DNA of 64,000 bases from Dipylidium caninum (GCA_017562135.1 QEYB01001597.1:1-64000); one strand, 5' to 3'; counted from the stretch's first letter, positions 1 through 11,000 are shown. The notes: generated by a model not told the origin, from the letters alone. Made by a program: numbers and translations.

Positions 1-3000
1 AAGAGAGAGACACTCGGTGTAATCTGCCTCTCAAATCTGTACTCAGGCGGCTTACCTTCCCACCAAATTCCATTCGGCTCGTCACGTGGAAATCAGTGGG
101 CTCACTTCACTGCTCGCGGCGAACGACGCTTGTGCGCCACTGGGTCACCTCCACACCAACCTCAGCCTCTGCATGCCCACTTCAACTGTCCGCTCATTCC
201 ATGCATCTCCAGGTTCTGGCGCCTCCAGTCAACCTTCTCCCAACTTCGCTCTCCGAATTTACCACAACTTCAGCTTCGAGCCTTCACATAAGGGACGGCA
301 ACTTGATCCCCTTCTCTCCTCCCATTCGGGCTCGGCATGTCAACGTCGATCGCTGCTGAGGCAACGCCACTTCCACCTCCAAATCGCGAGATTTCCCGTG
401 TCGCTCCATTGGGCAGTTCCGCACTCACCGACGGCAAGGCCACGTCAACGTCGGGCATTTCCATCCTCAAGGAAGGTGTTTTCACCGCCACATCGGCCAC
501 GATGTCGGGCTCCACGTGCAGACTGGCTTCTGGTAACTCCACATCACCGGACACCTCGGGCATCTCCACCTCTGCCCCGGCCGTCCCACTCACGTGCAAA
601 TGCGGCTTCGGCAACTTGAATTTAAAGCCAGGCAACTTGTGCTTACCGCTGTCCTTCTCCACGTCCACACCGACGTCTGCCTCCAACTCGGGTGTCTCCA
701 CTTCCACCTTCGGCTTCTTCACTTTCCCTCCAAACTTCAGCTTCGGCATCTTGAAGTGGAAGTCGGGCGACTTCAGCGACGACCGCTCCGCGACATCTCC
801 CGTCCGGGGGCCTCCACTACTACACCTCGCCCTTCGGCAAGTCGACATCCACCTCGCCTCCGTCACTGCCGCACCTCCAACCGTCGGACGTGTACGTTCC
901 GCTGCCAACTCGGCGTCTCCACTTCCACCTTCGGCTTCTCACTTTCCCATCCAAAACTTCAGCTTCGGCATCTTGGAAGTGGAAGTCGCGCTTCACCGAC
1001 CCCTCCGCGACAGTCTCCGCGTCCGGGCCTCACTACCACCTTCGCCCTTCGCAAAGTCGACATCCACCTCGCCCTCCGTCACTCCACCTCACACCGTCGG
1101 CACTGTACGTCCGCCTCATACTCGGCGTCTCCAACTTCCATCCTTCGGCTTTTCACTTTCCCACCAAACTTCAGCTTCGGCATCTGAAAAGTGGAAGTCG
1201 GGCGACTTTCAACCGACCCCTCCGCCGACATCTCGTCGTTCCGGAGCCTCCACTACCACCTCGCCTTCGGCAAGAATCGACATCCACCTCGCCCTCCGTC
1301 ACTCGCCACCTCACTGTCGGGCCGTGTACGTCGCCTCCAACTGGCGTCTCACTCCACCTTCGCTTTCTTCATTTCCCACCAAACTTCAGCTTCGGCAATC
1401 TTGAGTGATAGTCGGGCGACTTCACCAGACCCCTCCGCACGACATCTCCGCGTCGCGGTGGCCTCACGTACCACCGTCGCCTTCAGGCAGGCCGGCATCC
1501 TATCCTATTCCGCTCCGCCACTGCTCCAAATTCCACCGTCCGGCACGTGTATTGTACCCTCCAAACTGTCCTCGGCGGCCTTCACTTCCCACCAAACTTC
1601 CATTGGCATCTTCACGTGAAAATCAGTGGGCTCAACTTCACTTTGCTTCGAGACCAACCTTGCCACTGGCCACCTGACACAGCCACCTCAAGCCTCTGGC
1701 ATGCGCCACTTCAACTGTACGCCATCTCTCATGCATCTCCAGGTTCTGGCGGCCTCCCAGTCACCTCTCGCAACTTCGCTACTCCCGAATTTACCCAACT
1801 TCAGGCTCGGCAGCCTTTCGACATGAAGCGACGGCAACTGTGACTCCCTTCTCTCTCTCCCACCTTCGGGCTGCGGCAAATGCAGACTCGATCGCTGCCT
1901 GTAGGGCACGCCGACTTCCAACCGTCATCGGCGAGATTGTGCGTGGGTCGCCTCCACTTGGGAGTTCCCGCAACTCACCGACGGCGAGAGCCATCGTCAA
2001 CGTTCGGCATCGTTCCATCCTCAGGTAAGTGTTTTCAACGCCACATCGCCACGATGTCGGCTCCGACGTGCAACTGGCTTCTGGTTAACTCCACATCTAA
2101 CCTGGAACACCATCCGGGCATCTCCACCTCTGCCTCGGGCGTCCCACTCACGATTGCAAGATGCGGCTTCGCGCAACTTGAATTTAAAGCAGGCAACTTG
2201 GTGCTTACCGCTGGTCCCTTTCTCCACGTCGCCACACCGAGTCTGGCCTCAACTCGGGTTGTCTCCACTTCACTGCCGGCTTCCTTTCACGTTTCCCAAC
2301 CCTAAACTCTGTTTCAGCTTCGCATCTTGAAGTGGAGTCGGGCTGACTTTCACGCGGACGCCTCCGCCCGACATCTCCCCGTCCCGGGGCCTCCACTACC
2401 ACCACTGTCTTTTATGAGAATCGTCGCGTCGTCACCTTCGGCTCGATAAGTCTCTGAGACGTTCCACCAGACGTGCGTGCGCTCCGAGGCCACTCCATCC
2501 TCACCGACGCGGGCAGCGTTGTTGAGCTCGTCCGCCTCCAACGTCAGGGCTGTGCTCCACTTCACATTTATCATTCTTTCACTTGCCCACCAAACTGTCA
2601 GAGCCTCCCGCGAGAAAGGCATCTGAAGTGGAAAGTCCGGGCACACTTCACCGACCCCTCCGCCGACATCTCTCCTTGCGTACGGGGCTTCCACTACCAC
2701 CCTCGCCCTTCGGCAATGTTCGACGATTCACTCTTCGCCCCCGTCACTCCCACTCCACCGTCGCACGTGTAACGTCCGCCTCCAACTCGGGCGTCGTCCA
2801 CTTCCACTTGGCGTCTCTTCGGCTTCTCACTTTCCCCCCAAACTTCAGCTTCGCAATCTTGAAGTGGAAGTCGGGCGACTTCACCGACCCCTCGCCGACA
2901 TCTCCGCCGTCCGGGGCCTCCACTAACCACCTCCCCTATCGGCAAGTCCGAGAGCCACCTCGCCCTGCCGTCACTCCCACCTCCACCGTCGGCACGTGTA

Positions 3001-6000
3001 ACGTCGCATCCACTCGGGGGCGTCTCCACTTCCACTTCGGCTTCTTCACTTTCCCAACAAACTTCAGCTTCGGACATTCTTGTAAGTGGAAATGTCGGGC
3101 GACTTCACCAGACCACCCAGTACCGCCGACATCTCCGCGTCCCGGGGCTCCATTACCAACTCTCGCCTTCACACACACGCCGTGCATCTATCGAAGTGTC
3201 CTCCATGCCACTCGCACAATTTAGCTCGTCGGGCACGTGTATAAGGTCCGCCCTCAAATTGTCCACTCGGGCGCGTTTCAGCCTTACCTACCGGAAAAGC
3301 TTCCACTGTCCGGGCATCTTCACGTGGAAATCAAGTGGGCTCAACTTCATACTGCTCGACGACACGCACCTTGCCACTGGGCGGGCGACTATTCCACTAT
3401 CCCACCTCAGCCTCTGCATGCCCCCACTTAACTGGTCCGCCATCTCTCCATGCATCTCCAGGTCTGGCGCCTCAGTTCACCTTCTCCCACTCGCTCTCCC
3501 GAATTTAACCGCAACTTCAGCTTCGGAGCCTTCACATGAAGGGACGGCAAACTTGATCCCTTCTCTCCTCGCCCACTTCGGGTCGGCAAGTCAATCTGTC
3601 GATCGCTTGCCTGAGGCACGCCCACTTCACTCCATCGGCGAGATTTCGTGGTCGCCTCCACTTGGGGCATTCCGCACATCCGACGGCAGAGGCCACTAAC
3701 TCGCATTTCCATATCCTCCAAAGAAGGTGTTTTCACCGCCACATCGCCATGGGGGGATGTCGGCTTCCACGGCAGACTGGCTTTCTGGTAATCCACATCA
3801 CCGGACACCTCGGGCCATCTCCACCCTCTGCCCCGGCCCGGTCCCGACTCACGGTGGCAAAGCGCTCGGCAACTGTGAATTTTAAAGCCAGGCAACTTGT
3901 GCTTACCGCTGTCCTTCTCCACGTCCACACCGACGTCTGCCTCCAACTCGGGTGTCTCCACTTCCACCTTCGCTTCCTTCACATTTCCACCAACTTCAGC
4001 TTCGCATCTTGAAGATGAAGTACTGGGCGAGGACTTCACCGACCCCTCCGCCGAACATCTCCGCCGGTGTCCGAGGAGCCCTCCACTAACGAGAACGCTA
4101 CGTTCATTGGCGCGGCATATCGCCCTTCGGCAAGTCGAGCGTCCACCTCTGCCCTCCGTTCACTCCGACCATCCACCGTCGGGCACGTTGTACCGTCCGC
4201 CTCCAACTGCGGCGTCTCCACTTCCACCTTGGCTTCTTCACTTTCCCACCAAACTTCAAGCTTTCGCATCTTGGAAGTGGAAGTCGGGCGACTTCACCGA
4301 CCCCTCCGCCGACATCTCCGCGTCCGGGGCCTCCACTACCACCTCGCCCTTCGGCAAGTCGACGTCCACCTCGCCCTCCGTCACTCCCACCTCCACCGTC
4401 GGCACGTGTACGTCCGCCTCCAACTCGGGCGTCTCCACTTCCACCTTCGGCTTCTTCACTTTCCCTCCAAACTTCAGCTTCGGCATCTTGAAGTGGAAGT
4501 CGGGCGACTTCACCGACCCCTCCGCCGACATCTCCGCGTCCGGGGCCTCCACTACCACCTCGCCCTTCGGCAAGTCGACGTCCACCTCGCCCTCCGTCAC
4601 TCCCACCTCCACCGTCGGCACGTGTACGTCCGCCTCCAACTCGGGCGTCTCCACTTCCACCTTCGGCTTCTTCACTTTCCCTACAAACTTCAGCTTCGGC
4701 ATCTTGAAGTGGAAGTCGGGCGACTTCACCGACCCCTCCGCCGACATCCCGCGTCCGGGGCCTCCATTACCAGACACTCGCCTTCAGGCAGGCCGGCATC
4801 TAGTCCTACCCTTGCTCGCCACTGAGAATTCCATCCGTCGTCACGTGTATTGTCCGGCCTCCAAATCTCTCGTGGCGGGTCTTCACCTTCCCACGCCAAA
4901 CTGTCCACTTACGCGGCATCTTTCACGTGGAAATCAGTTTGGGGCTCACTCACTCTTCGACGACCGACCTTGCAACTACGGCACCATTCCACATCCACTC
5001 AGCCCTGGCATGCCCACTTCAAACTGTCGCCTCACTTCTCCATGCATCTCAGGGAGTCTGGACGCCTCCAGTTCACCTTCTCGCCAACTTCGCTTCCTAT
5101 GAGCGAAATTTTACCCACTTCAGCTTCGGAGCCTTCACATGAAGGACGACGGCAACGTTATCCCCTTCTTCCTCGCGCACATTCGGCTGGGCAGATGTCA
5201 TATAGCGTCGATCGACTGCCTGGCAGGCATCGCCCTCACGTTGCCACCTCTGCAATTTCACAGGCGAGAATGGTTTCCGCTGGGATCTCACTATGAGGGG
5301 CAGTTTCCGACACCACCTGTAGCGGAATAAGCCGATTACGTTCAAGGTCGGGGCATGTCCATCCGCTACGAACGGAAACGTATGTTTTCCACAACCACGA
5401 TTGATCGGGGTCTCTGCACGTGGCGAGAGACTAGAGCTTTCTGGTATACTCCACATCACTGGATCACTCCTCGGGCATTCTCCACCTCTGCCCAACCGTG
5501 CTGAGCGTCCACTCATCGTTGTGCAAATGGCGGCTTAGGACTTTGGAATTTTGTAGGCGAGGCAACTTGTGTCTTTACCGCTGTCCTATTGCTCCACGTC
5601 CACACGGACGGTCTGCTCAACTCGTGGTGTCTCCACTTCCACCTTGGCTACTTCAATTTCCCACCAGACTCAGCTATCGGCATATCTTGAAAGGAGAAGG
5701 GACTTCACCGACCCCGTCCGCCGACATCTCCACGCGTCCGGGGCCCTCCACTACCCTGGTACAGCCCTTCGGCATGTCGAATTCCACCGTCGCCTCACTC
5801 AACTCCCACCTTCCACCGCGATACGTGCGGCTAGGTTGTACGGTCCGCGGTCAGAGCGGGTCCGTCTCACACGGTGTCCACCTATCGGCTTCTTCGAGAG
5901 TTTCCCTCCAATACTTTCAGGCTAGAGGTTCTGGCATCTTGAAGCTAGGAAGTCGGTGGCGATCTTCAACCGACCCCATCCGGCCGATATAGCTCCGAGT

Positions 6001-7283
6001 ACCCGCGGCCTACACTGACACACACACGTTCGGCAATCGAGCCACGCCGTCGCGCACCTCCGGTCAACTCCACCACCTCGCACCGGGTCGGAGCAGAGTG
6101 TACCAAGCGTCCGGCCTCCACTACGGAGCGGTCTCCACTTTTCCACCATTCGGCTTCTTCACTTTCCCTCCAATTCTTAGTCTTCGGGGCAGATGCTCTT
6201 GAAGTATGAGAGGTCGGGGCGCTTACCGACCCTCCCGACATCTCCGCGTTCCGGGGCCTCCCACTACCACCTTAAACCGCCATATCGGCAAGTCGACATC
6301 CACGCTCGCCCTCCGTCACTCCACCTCCACCCGTCGGCACGTGTACTACGCGTCGCCTCCCAACTCGGGCGTCTCCACTTGACACCTTCGCTTCTTCACT
6401 TTCCCACCGCAACTTCAAGCTTCGAGCCTATCTGAAGTGTGAAGCGGGCGACTTCACGACCCCTCCGCGCCGACATCTCCGCGTCCCGGGCTCCACTAGC
6501 CGACCCTTTGCCCTTTCGGTCAAGTCGAGTCACTCGCCCTCGCGTCACCCAACCTCCACCGTCGGCACGTGTATAACGTCCGCCTGCCAACTCGGGCGTC
6601 TCACTTCCACCTTGGACTTCTTCACTTCCACAACTTCGAGCTTCGGCATCTTGAAGTGGAAGTCCGGCCGATTCCACCGAACCCTCCGCCGACATCTCCG
6701 CGTCGCGGGGCCTCCACTACACCTCGCCCTTCGCAAGTTCGACGTCCACTCGCCTCCCGTCACTCCCACCTCCACCGTCGCACGTGTAACGTCCGCTCCA
6801 ACTCGGCGCGTCTTCCAATTCCACCCTTCGGCTTCTTCACTTCCCACCAAACTCAGCTTCGGCATCTTGAAGTGGAAGTCGGGCGACTTCACAGACCCCT
6901 CCGCCGACATCTCTCACGCGTCCGGGGCCTCCACTTACATTCGCCTTCAGGCAGGCCGGCATCTATCCTACCCTCCGCGATTCCACCCCACGGTCGGCAC
7001 GCGTACGCTCCGCCTCCAAAAATCTGCCCTCGGCGGCTTCCTTCCCACAAGAAAACTTCCACTTCGGCATCTTCACTGTGGAAATCAGTCCGGCTCTCAA
7101 CTTCACTCTCGACGACCACCGCGATGTTGCCACTGAGAGGACCCTCCAGCGATCACCTCAGCCTCGGCAATGCCCACTTGACATGATCGGCATCTCCCAT
7201 GCATCTCCAGTTTCTAGTGCTGGAGCCTCCAGTTCACCGTTCTCCCTAAGTGTCGCTCTCCGATTTAAACGAGAGCAATTTTT
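1..7283 (-). CDS. AHNAK-like giant repeat protein, partial, frame repeatedly interrupted
   Basis: Minus-strand translation gives dense AHNAK/periaxin-style motifs: MPKLKF, MPEVSGDVELP, MPDVDVALP, KKPKVEVETPELEADV and KSPDFHFKMPK. In vertebrates AHNAK is a giant scaffold made of similar short beta-prone repeats rich in P, K, V, D and M, found at the plasma membrane cortex and in the cytoplasm. Here the unit is 72 residues (216 bp), with a second, non-identical block of roughly 230 residues every 1.5-2.2 kb. Clean frame is visible at about 270-908, 3428-4039 and 4256-4777 and partly at 6545-6910. Between these the reading frame jumps every few tens of bases through single-base insertions and deletions, although the motifs remain recognisable in all three frames. 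The 3' end of the gene lies left of the window. No start codon or convincing splice acceptor is visible at the right end. Family assignment is fairly secure; whether the gene is intact in the organism is not. Confidence 0.8.
85..1609 (-). repeat. AHNAK array superunit 1 (second block plus four 216-bp units)
   Basis: Superunit starts are marked on the plus strand by a variant unit reading cacgtggaaatcagtgggct at about 85, 1610, 3319, 4921 and 7075. In superunit 1 the second block covers about 85-760. Standard-unit markers (tcgggcgac or a variant) follow at 763, 986, 1198 and 1412. Spacings of 223, 212 and 214 scatter around the clean value of 216. Confidence 0.75.
270..908 (-). CDS. In-frame stretch of the AHNAK-like array covering the second block type
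   Basis: About 212 codons are open here. Reading 5' to 3' on the minus strand, one standard unit (SPDFHFKMPKLKFGGKVKKPK, then VEVETPELEADV) runs into the block found once per superunit: GVDVEKDSGKHKLPGFKFKLPKPHLHV, then AEVEMPEVSGDVELPEASLHVEP, then AVKTPSLRMEMPDVDVALPSV. MPxV and LPxV strings like these are the AHNAK/periaxin signature. The segment around 635-720 is identical over roughly 85 bases to 3891-3970 in the next-but-one superunit, after which the second copy picks up indels. The open frame ends at a local frameshift rather than at a biological stop. Confidence 0.7.
   Translation of the reverse strand: MAAERTRPTVGGAAVTEARWMSTCRRARCSSGGPRTGDVAERSSLKSPDFHFKMPKLKFGGKVKKPKVEVETPELEADVGVDVEKDSGKHKLPGFKFKLPKPHLHVSGTAGAEVEMPEVSGDVELPEASLHVEPDIVADVAVKTPSLRMEMPDVDVALPSVSAELPNGATREISRFGGGSGVASAAIDVDMPSPNGRREGDQVAVPYVKARS
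1610..3318 (-). repeat. AHNAK array superunit 2
   Basis: Second block at about 1610-2335, then standard-unit markers near 2338, 2632, 2871 and 3095. Spacings of 294, 239 and 224 exceed 216, so net insertions dominate. Same order and orientation as superunit 1. Confidence 0.7.
3319..4920 (-). repeat. AHNAK array superunit 3, containing the cleanest units
   Basis: Second block at about 3319-4020, then markers near 4024, 4284, 4500 and 4716. The last three are spaced by exactly 216 bp, which fixes the true unit length. Confidence 0.75.
4256..4777 (-). CDS. Cleanest in-frame stretch of the AHNAK-like array (two and a half 72-residue units)
   Basis: This 173-codon open stretch holds consecutive units with start-to-start spacing of exactly 216 bp (marker positions 4284, 4500 and 4716 on the plus strand). 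Each unit reads: acidic linker PELEADVHVPTVEVGV, then EGEVDVDLPKGEVVVEAPDAEM, then SAEGSVKSPDFHF, then basic MPKLKFGGKVKKPK. Units differ by only a few bases, for example GGKV against VGKV. It is the best template for the true unit sequence and shows that the array codes on the minus strand. The alternation of basic and acidic segments with Val at every second position suggests beta-strand-forming repeats, as in AHNAK. It is not a separate gene: it opens and closes in the middle of repeats at indels. Confidence 0.8.
   Translation of the reverse strand: MSGNGGPGRGMSAEGSVKSPDFHFKMPKLKFVGKVKKPKVEVETPELEADVHVPTVEVGVTEGEVDVDLPKGEVVVEAPDAEMSAEGSVKSPDFHFKMPKLKFGGKVKKPKVEVETPELEADVHVPTVEVGVTEGEVDVDLPKGEVVVEAPDAEMSAEGSVKSPDFHFQDAKA
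4921..7074 (-). repeat. AHNAK array superunit 4, longer, with six standard units
   Basis: Second block at about 4921-5690, the most degraded copy, then markers near 5692, 5950, 6212, 6448, 6662 and 6876. This superunit carries two more standard units than the other three, so unit number varies between superunits. Confidence 0.65.
7075..7283 (-). repeat. AHNAK array superunit 5, truncated
   Basis: Only the first roughly 205 bp of a second block is present. Similarity to the corresponding part of superunit 3 (3319-3520) runs up to about 7275, then stops inside the block at unique pyrimidine-rich sequence. This is either the true 5' limit of the repeats in the gene or a breakpoint. Confidence 0.6.
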
Positions 7284-7640
7284 CATCTCGTAGTTTCTTT
7301 TTTTAATTTTCTTCCTTTGTCTTTCCTCCTCTGTGTTTGCCATTTGAATTATCCTTTTTGTTTTATTTGCATTTCCTTCTCTTCTATCGTTATTATCTCT
7401 AACTCTCTCGCCATCTTTTTCCTTTTTGTTCTTTCACTTCATTTCGTCCTTCCGGGGCCGTCTGGCCTTGCCAAGCAAATTTCCTTGCTATATTCTATAT
7501 CGTTTTGATTTTTATCGCCTTTTCTTTTCCCTTTTCTTCTTGACTTGTCTGTTAGGGCTTTTGTTCCTATAAATAAATTTCTCTTTCATAATCTCATCAG
7601 TCTTTATTTCTTCTTATCGTTTTCTTTATATCCTAATGTT
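7284..7640. repeat. Pyrimidine-rich low-complexity tract bordering the array
   Basis: The plus strand is strongly T/C-rich for about 350 bp, with runs of 6-7 T and many TTCTT and CTTTT words. On the coding (minus) strand this is purine-rich, the opposite of what a normal splice acceptor for an exon starting near 7283 would need. Such tracts can form triplex structures and often stall sequencing or assembly. Confidence 0.7.
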
Positions 7641-9295
7641 GTTACCTTTGTTTATTCATCATATAGTGAGTAATATCTTTTCTCTGCCCACTTTTTTTGC
7701 TACCCAGCATACTGGCCATTTTATAGAAAGAAATGTCTTCCATTCCACTTTCTTTTTCCCTCTTGGCGTACTTCACGCATTTCCGCATAGTGCCATGCCG
7801 GTGACTCAATGTGGTTTTTTTGGCTTTTTCAGCCCTACGCGGTCTGCGCTGGAGATAATCGCGCCCAGACCCGCCTTTCAACCGCTTTTTCCGCGAACAT
7901 GGGCCCTTGAAGGCCCGAGATGCTCACCCTCGCAATTCAACTAATGCTTAACACCCCGATGTCGAGAGACCAAACTCAACCGACCCTCTGTAACCACAAC
8001 ACAAAAAAGACCGTTTACTTTGTGAAAGCCACAGGGTGGGTGCCATTCATGCCGGACAATGCGACAGCGGCCTGTCGACAAACAAGTTCCTTGCCTGCCA
8101 ACCGATGAGTTCACCATGGTGTGGCACGAGGAGATAACGCCATGGGATTTCGCGTCCCTGGGGCACTGCGTTGGCTATTTCTGGGTGAAGGAGTCCCTCA
8201 CTCATTTTTCTGGGATGATTCCTCCATGGGGGAGGGAGATACCTCGACTTTCCGTACCACTTAAGATATGCCACACTTTTATACGCCTTCGGTTTAAGAT
8301 TTACTACTTCGAGTAGTTCTTTACTCGTTCCGAGTCATGCCACAAATTACGAGCGGAAACCGGGATTGTTCGAGGAAGAAGAGGGAAGTTTGGTTTCCTA
8401 AGCCAACGGTTGTAGTCGAGTGAAGAACAAGTTTGTTTCGTGGCTACGGTGCGCGAGGTACATGCGTGCAGACCGCTCTAACGTTGAGACTGAGACTCGC
8501 AAGTTGCGGTGGTAAACTACTCTAATGACTAATTAAACTCACGCTTTAAAGAGTGAGAGGAAAGAGCTCGGAGACTCTGTAAAGAGTCAGATAAACGTGG
8601 AACGTTTTACTCACACATTGTCTGTTTTAGTAAAACTGCGCAACCAGCATATTTCGGAAAAAGCCAAATACATGCCAGTTGATAAAAACATTCATAAGAA
8701 TAAAAACGGACTTTTTAGAGTAAATGAGGTGGCGGAGAGGAACATCTTCTAAATCGCCAGAAGTCCTTTCGCTGTAGTTTTTTGACAGTGGTGGATGAAG
8801 GAGAAATGAGGCGCATAAGAGAAAACAGTCAATGGGGCAATCAACGGGGAGTGAATTTCACCTTACATCGTGTGCTTCGCAAACAATACAGCCCACTCCC
8901 AAAATCCCTGAGGAATTTTGATTTTTAAACTTTCCTAAGGAACAATTAATCAAATAAATGACAGGAGAGATTTATGAAAAACTGTCCACTATCCAAAGTT
9001 GGACGTATAACCACGCAAGTTGTGGAGAGTGAGGAGAGAAAAATAGTGAGCCCCCAAAAAATGAATAAAACTTATGGAGGATTTTTGCGCTTTTACTGAC
9101 CCTGTGGGATGAACAACCGTGTGAATCTTAACTGATGAGAGGAGAAAGGATTCAAGATATTAAAGAAGACATTAAAGGGAAGCAAGTAATTACGACGCAA
9201 ATATGGGGAGAGGGAGGATATGAAATTTGACGCATTAATAAGGTAAGTTGAGCAAAGGAACTTGCGTTGGTCAAATTGGTGTTCTTCCGCATTAC
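7641..9295. other. Intergenic or intronic sequence between array and upstream exons; no gene recognised
   Basis: Mostly A/T-leaning, anonymous sequence. An 85-codon ATG-started frame at 8059-8316 on the plus strand is Trp-rich but resembles nothing I know. A good plus-strand donor-like site (AAG before gtaagt) sits at 9240-9241 without a convincing exon before it. If the 9.3-10.55 kb exons belong to the AHNAK-like gene, this stretch is its intron. Confidence 0.5.
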
Positions 9296-10554
9296 CTTGG
9301 AGATCTTCAACTTCCTGCCCTTCGCGCTCGTCCGGTTTCCGTCGTACTTTCTTGTGGAGTCGTCTGCTTTTTTCACCGAGACGAAGGTGCGGTTGATACC
9401 AACTGGCCTCCAATGAGTCTCCGCTATCATCACTGGAGAGAGATTCCTGGATTACTGCTCCCCTAGCCACTGTAATATCCTCCTCCTCATTCTCCTCCTG
9501 TGTCCTCCTTCCTTTATCCTTGCCTTCCTCCCGGATGGTTTCAGTGACCTGGCTTTTCCTCCATGACAGCAGCACTTGTTGCCGCCGCGGTGGGTTTTAA
9601 GAGAATGACGCTTGCTGGTGCTGGCACTCTCGTGCTTAGGTCGACTGTGTGCTCAGCACCCAATTGGTCGCTGGCACCAGGTGCGCGTGGCGCCACTGGC
9701 TCAACACTGCCTTTCACGGGGTAACGAGTGGGGCGGAAAAGGAGTATTCGCTTGGAGCTCTTTTGCCTTGCCCTCGGGGGCTTCGGATCCGTCTGAGTCT
9801 GTTGATCGCTTCGGGCTGAGGGTTTGAGGGAATCTGTGGTCCGGAGTGGGGTTGAAATGGCAGCTCGACTCATAACGAGGGGAACAGCGGTCTGGGTTGG
9901 CAATAGGAGAGATGCGTCCAAGGGGTAGTAAAAATCGTCAGTGCTACTGGAAGCGTCAACAGTGGGGCGAAGATTAATGAAAGCTGTGGAGAGGACAGTT
10001 TTGCTCCTCTCCGCTGGTAGCTTTTCCTCCGGTCGGAGTTGAGAAGTCGTGTACTCGGAATACATATCTCGTACCACGGGTCGTATGCTCTGCCTCGTTT
10101 TCGACGTTGAAGTGGTACTTCGGGCCAGAGAATGGGTAGCAGTACTCCCAGGAGAGCTAGTTTCACAGATACCAGAATCCGAGTAACCGCTGTGAATGGA
10201 TCCAAACCGAAGTGAGGAAGTAACGCGGTGTCGACGTCCCCCACCACCCGTAGCGGTGGGGCTCCCCATGAGAAGTTGATCCAAGTCCGAGTCTTCCTCC
10301 TCATCCCCGGGTTTGCTGCTACCGTCCATCGTTGTAGTTGTAATGGTTGACATCTTCTTCTCCTCGCCTCTTCGACGGTCTAGAGAAGAAGACGTCTGTA
10401 ATGAGTCAATGTCTGATATGCCCTTCGTTTCGAAAGTCTGTGGTAGAGCTACTGAGCTTGCTGGTATTACTACTGTAGTAGCAGTTGTGGGTTTCGCCCC
10501 CGAGCCTAACAATTGCGAAGATGGTGGTGTGTTATCATGCGGATTTTGTTGCAT
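9296..10554 (-). CDS. Ser/Thr-rich disordered protein, two-exon model; possibly 5' end of the AHNAK-like gene
   Basis: Exon 1 (10554 to 9549) opens at ATG with MQQNPHDNTPPSSQ; the frame stays open further upstream without another ATG. It encodes about 335 residues: poly-Thr (TITTTTMDG), an acidic patch DEEEDSDLDQLLMG, a Gly/Arg patch GGGGRRHR, Ser-rich SIHSGYSDSGICETSSPGS, and later ARQKSSKRILLFRPTRYP. No folded domain or PDZ domain is visible. The frame would stop at 9541, but CAG before gtcact at 9548 can be a donor. A pyrimidine-preceded AG at 9433-9434 can be the acceptor, giving a 116-bp intron and preserving frame into a basic exon (9432 to 9296, VSVKKADDSTRKYDGNRTS, then GRKLKISK) that ends at AAG before gtaatg. 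Same strand as the AHNAK-like array and 2 kb upstream of it, so it may be its N-terminal part. It could instead be a separate gene. Exon 1 as coding is likely; the intron choice is less certain. Confidence 0.55.
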
Positions 10555-10602
10555 CTCTGGCTTGCCTCTCTCAAAAAAGGTAGAAAAGGAAGGGCACACA
10601 CT

Positions 10603-10621
10603 CGCACAAGCACACACACAA
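10603..10621. repeat. Short CA-rich repeat in the 5' flank
   Basis: CACA runs within CA/TG-rich sequence just upstream of the minus-strand ATG at 10554. A second CA-rich patch lies at about 10790-10815. Confidence 0.6.
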
Positions 10622-10916
10622 GGGGAACTGTCGTGTGTTTATGAGTGTGGGTGTATATGCAAGGGAGAGGCGCGGCTTCACTTAATGCACGCGTTGGTAA
10701 CGTGCTTGCACCTTCACGAATGAAACTCGGAGTTCAACCGCTGGCGCGGGGGCTATATGAAACGCTGGAGGGGGCGAATCTTGACACGCACCCAAGTGCA
10801 CACACGCACGCACATACGCAAATGCTATATGGCTGGATTTCAATTCGTCAACTAGAGGCCGAAGCACTAGTCAACGTACCACGGCAACGATGTTCTGAAT
10901 CAGATTGACGGGGCTT

Positions 10917-11000
10917 CTAGTATAAGCGCGCCTGTCAAATGAGCTACGCGGAGGCGATTGGATCAGCAGTAGCCAATGAGAGGCAGCGGTGGAGGTCGCA
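10917..11000. promoter_or_regulatory. Promoter-like segment with CCAAT boxes on both strands
   Basis: The sequence gcgattgg (CCAAT on the minus strand) and agccaatgag (CCAAT on the plus strand) lie about 20 bases apart in CpG-rich surroundings, 370-440 bp upstream of the minus-strand ATG at 10554. A weak TATA-like string (gtataagcgcgcc) lies at about 10920. A divergent promoter is a reasonable reading, but no plus-strand gene is recognised to its right. Confidence 0.3.

Noticed and set aside
3897..5102. A 401-codon plus-strand open frame, the longest in the window, and similar frames at 337-1404.
   Set aside because: They lie antisense to the AHNAK-like units, consist of repeating SPSVTPTST-like text that is just the complement of the coding repeat, and break where the true frame breaks. 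They are shadows.
85..7283. Regular repeats considered as a CRISPR array or satellite DNA.
   Set aside because: There are no unique spacers; the units are directly adjacent, 216 bp long and clearly protein-coding on the minus strand.
8059..8316. A Trp-containing 85-codon ATG-started frame.
   Set aside because: No motif, no splice or polyadenylation signal, and a competing minus-strand frame; length within chance.
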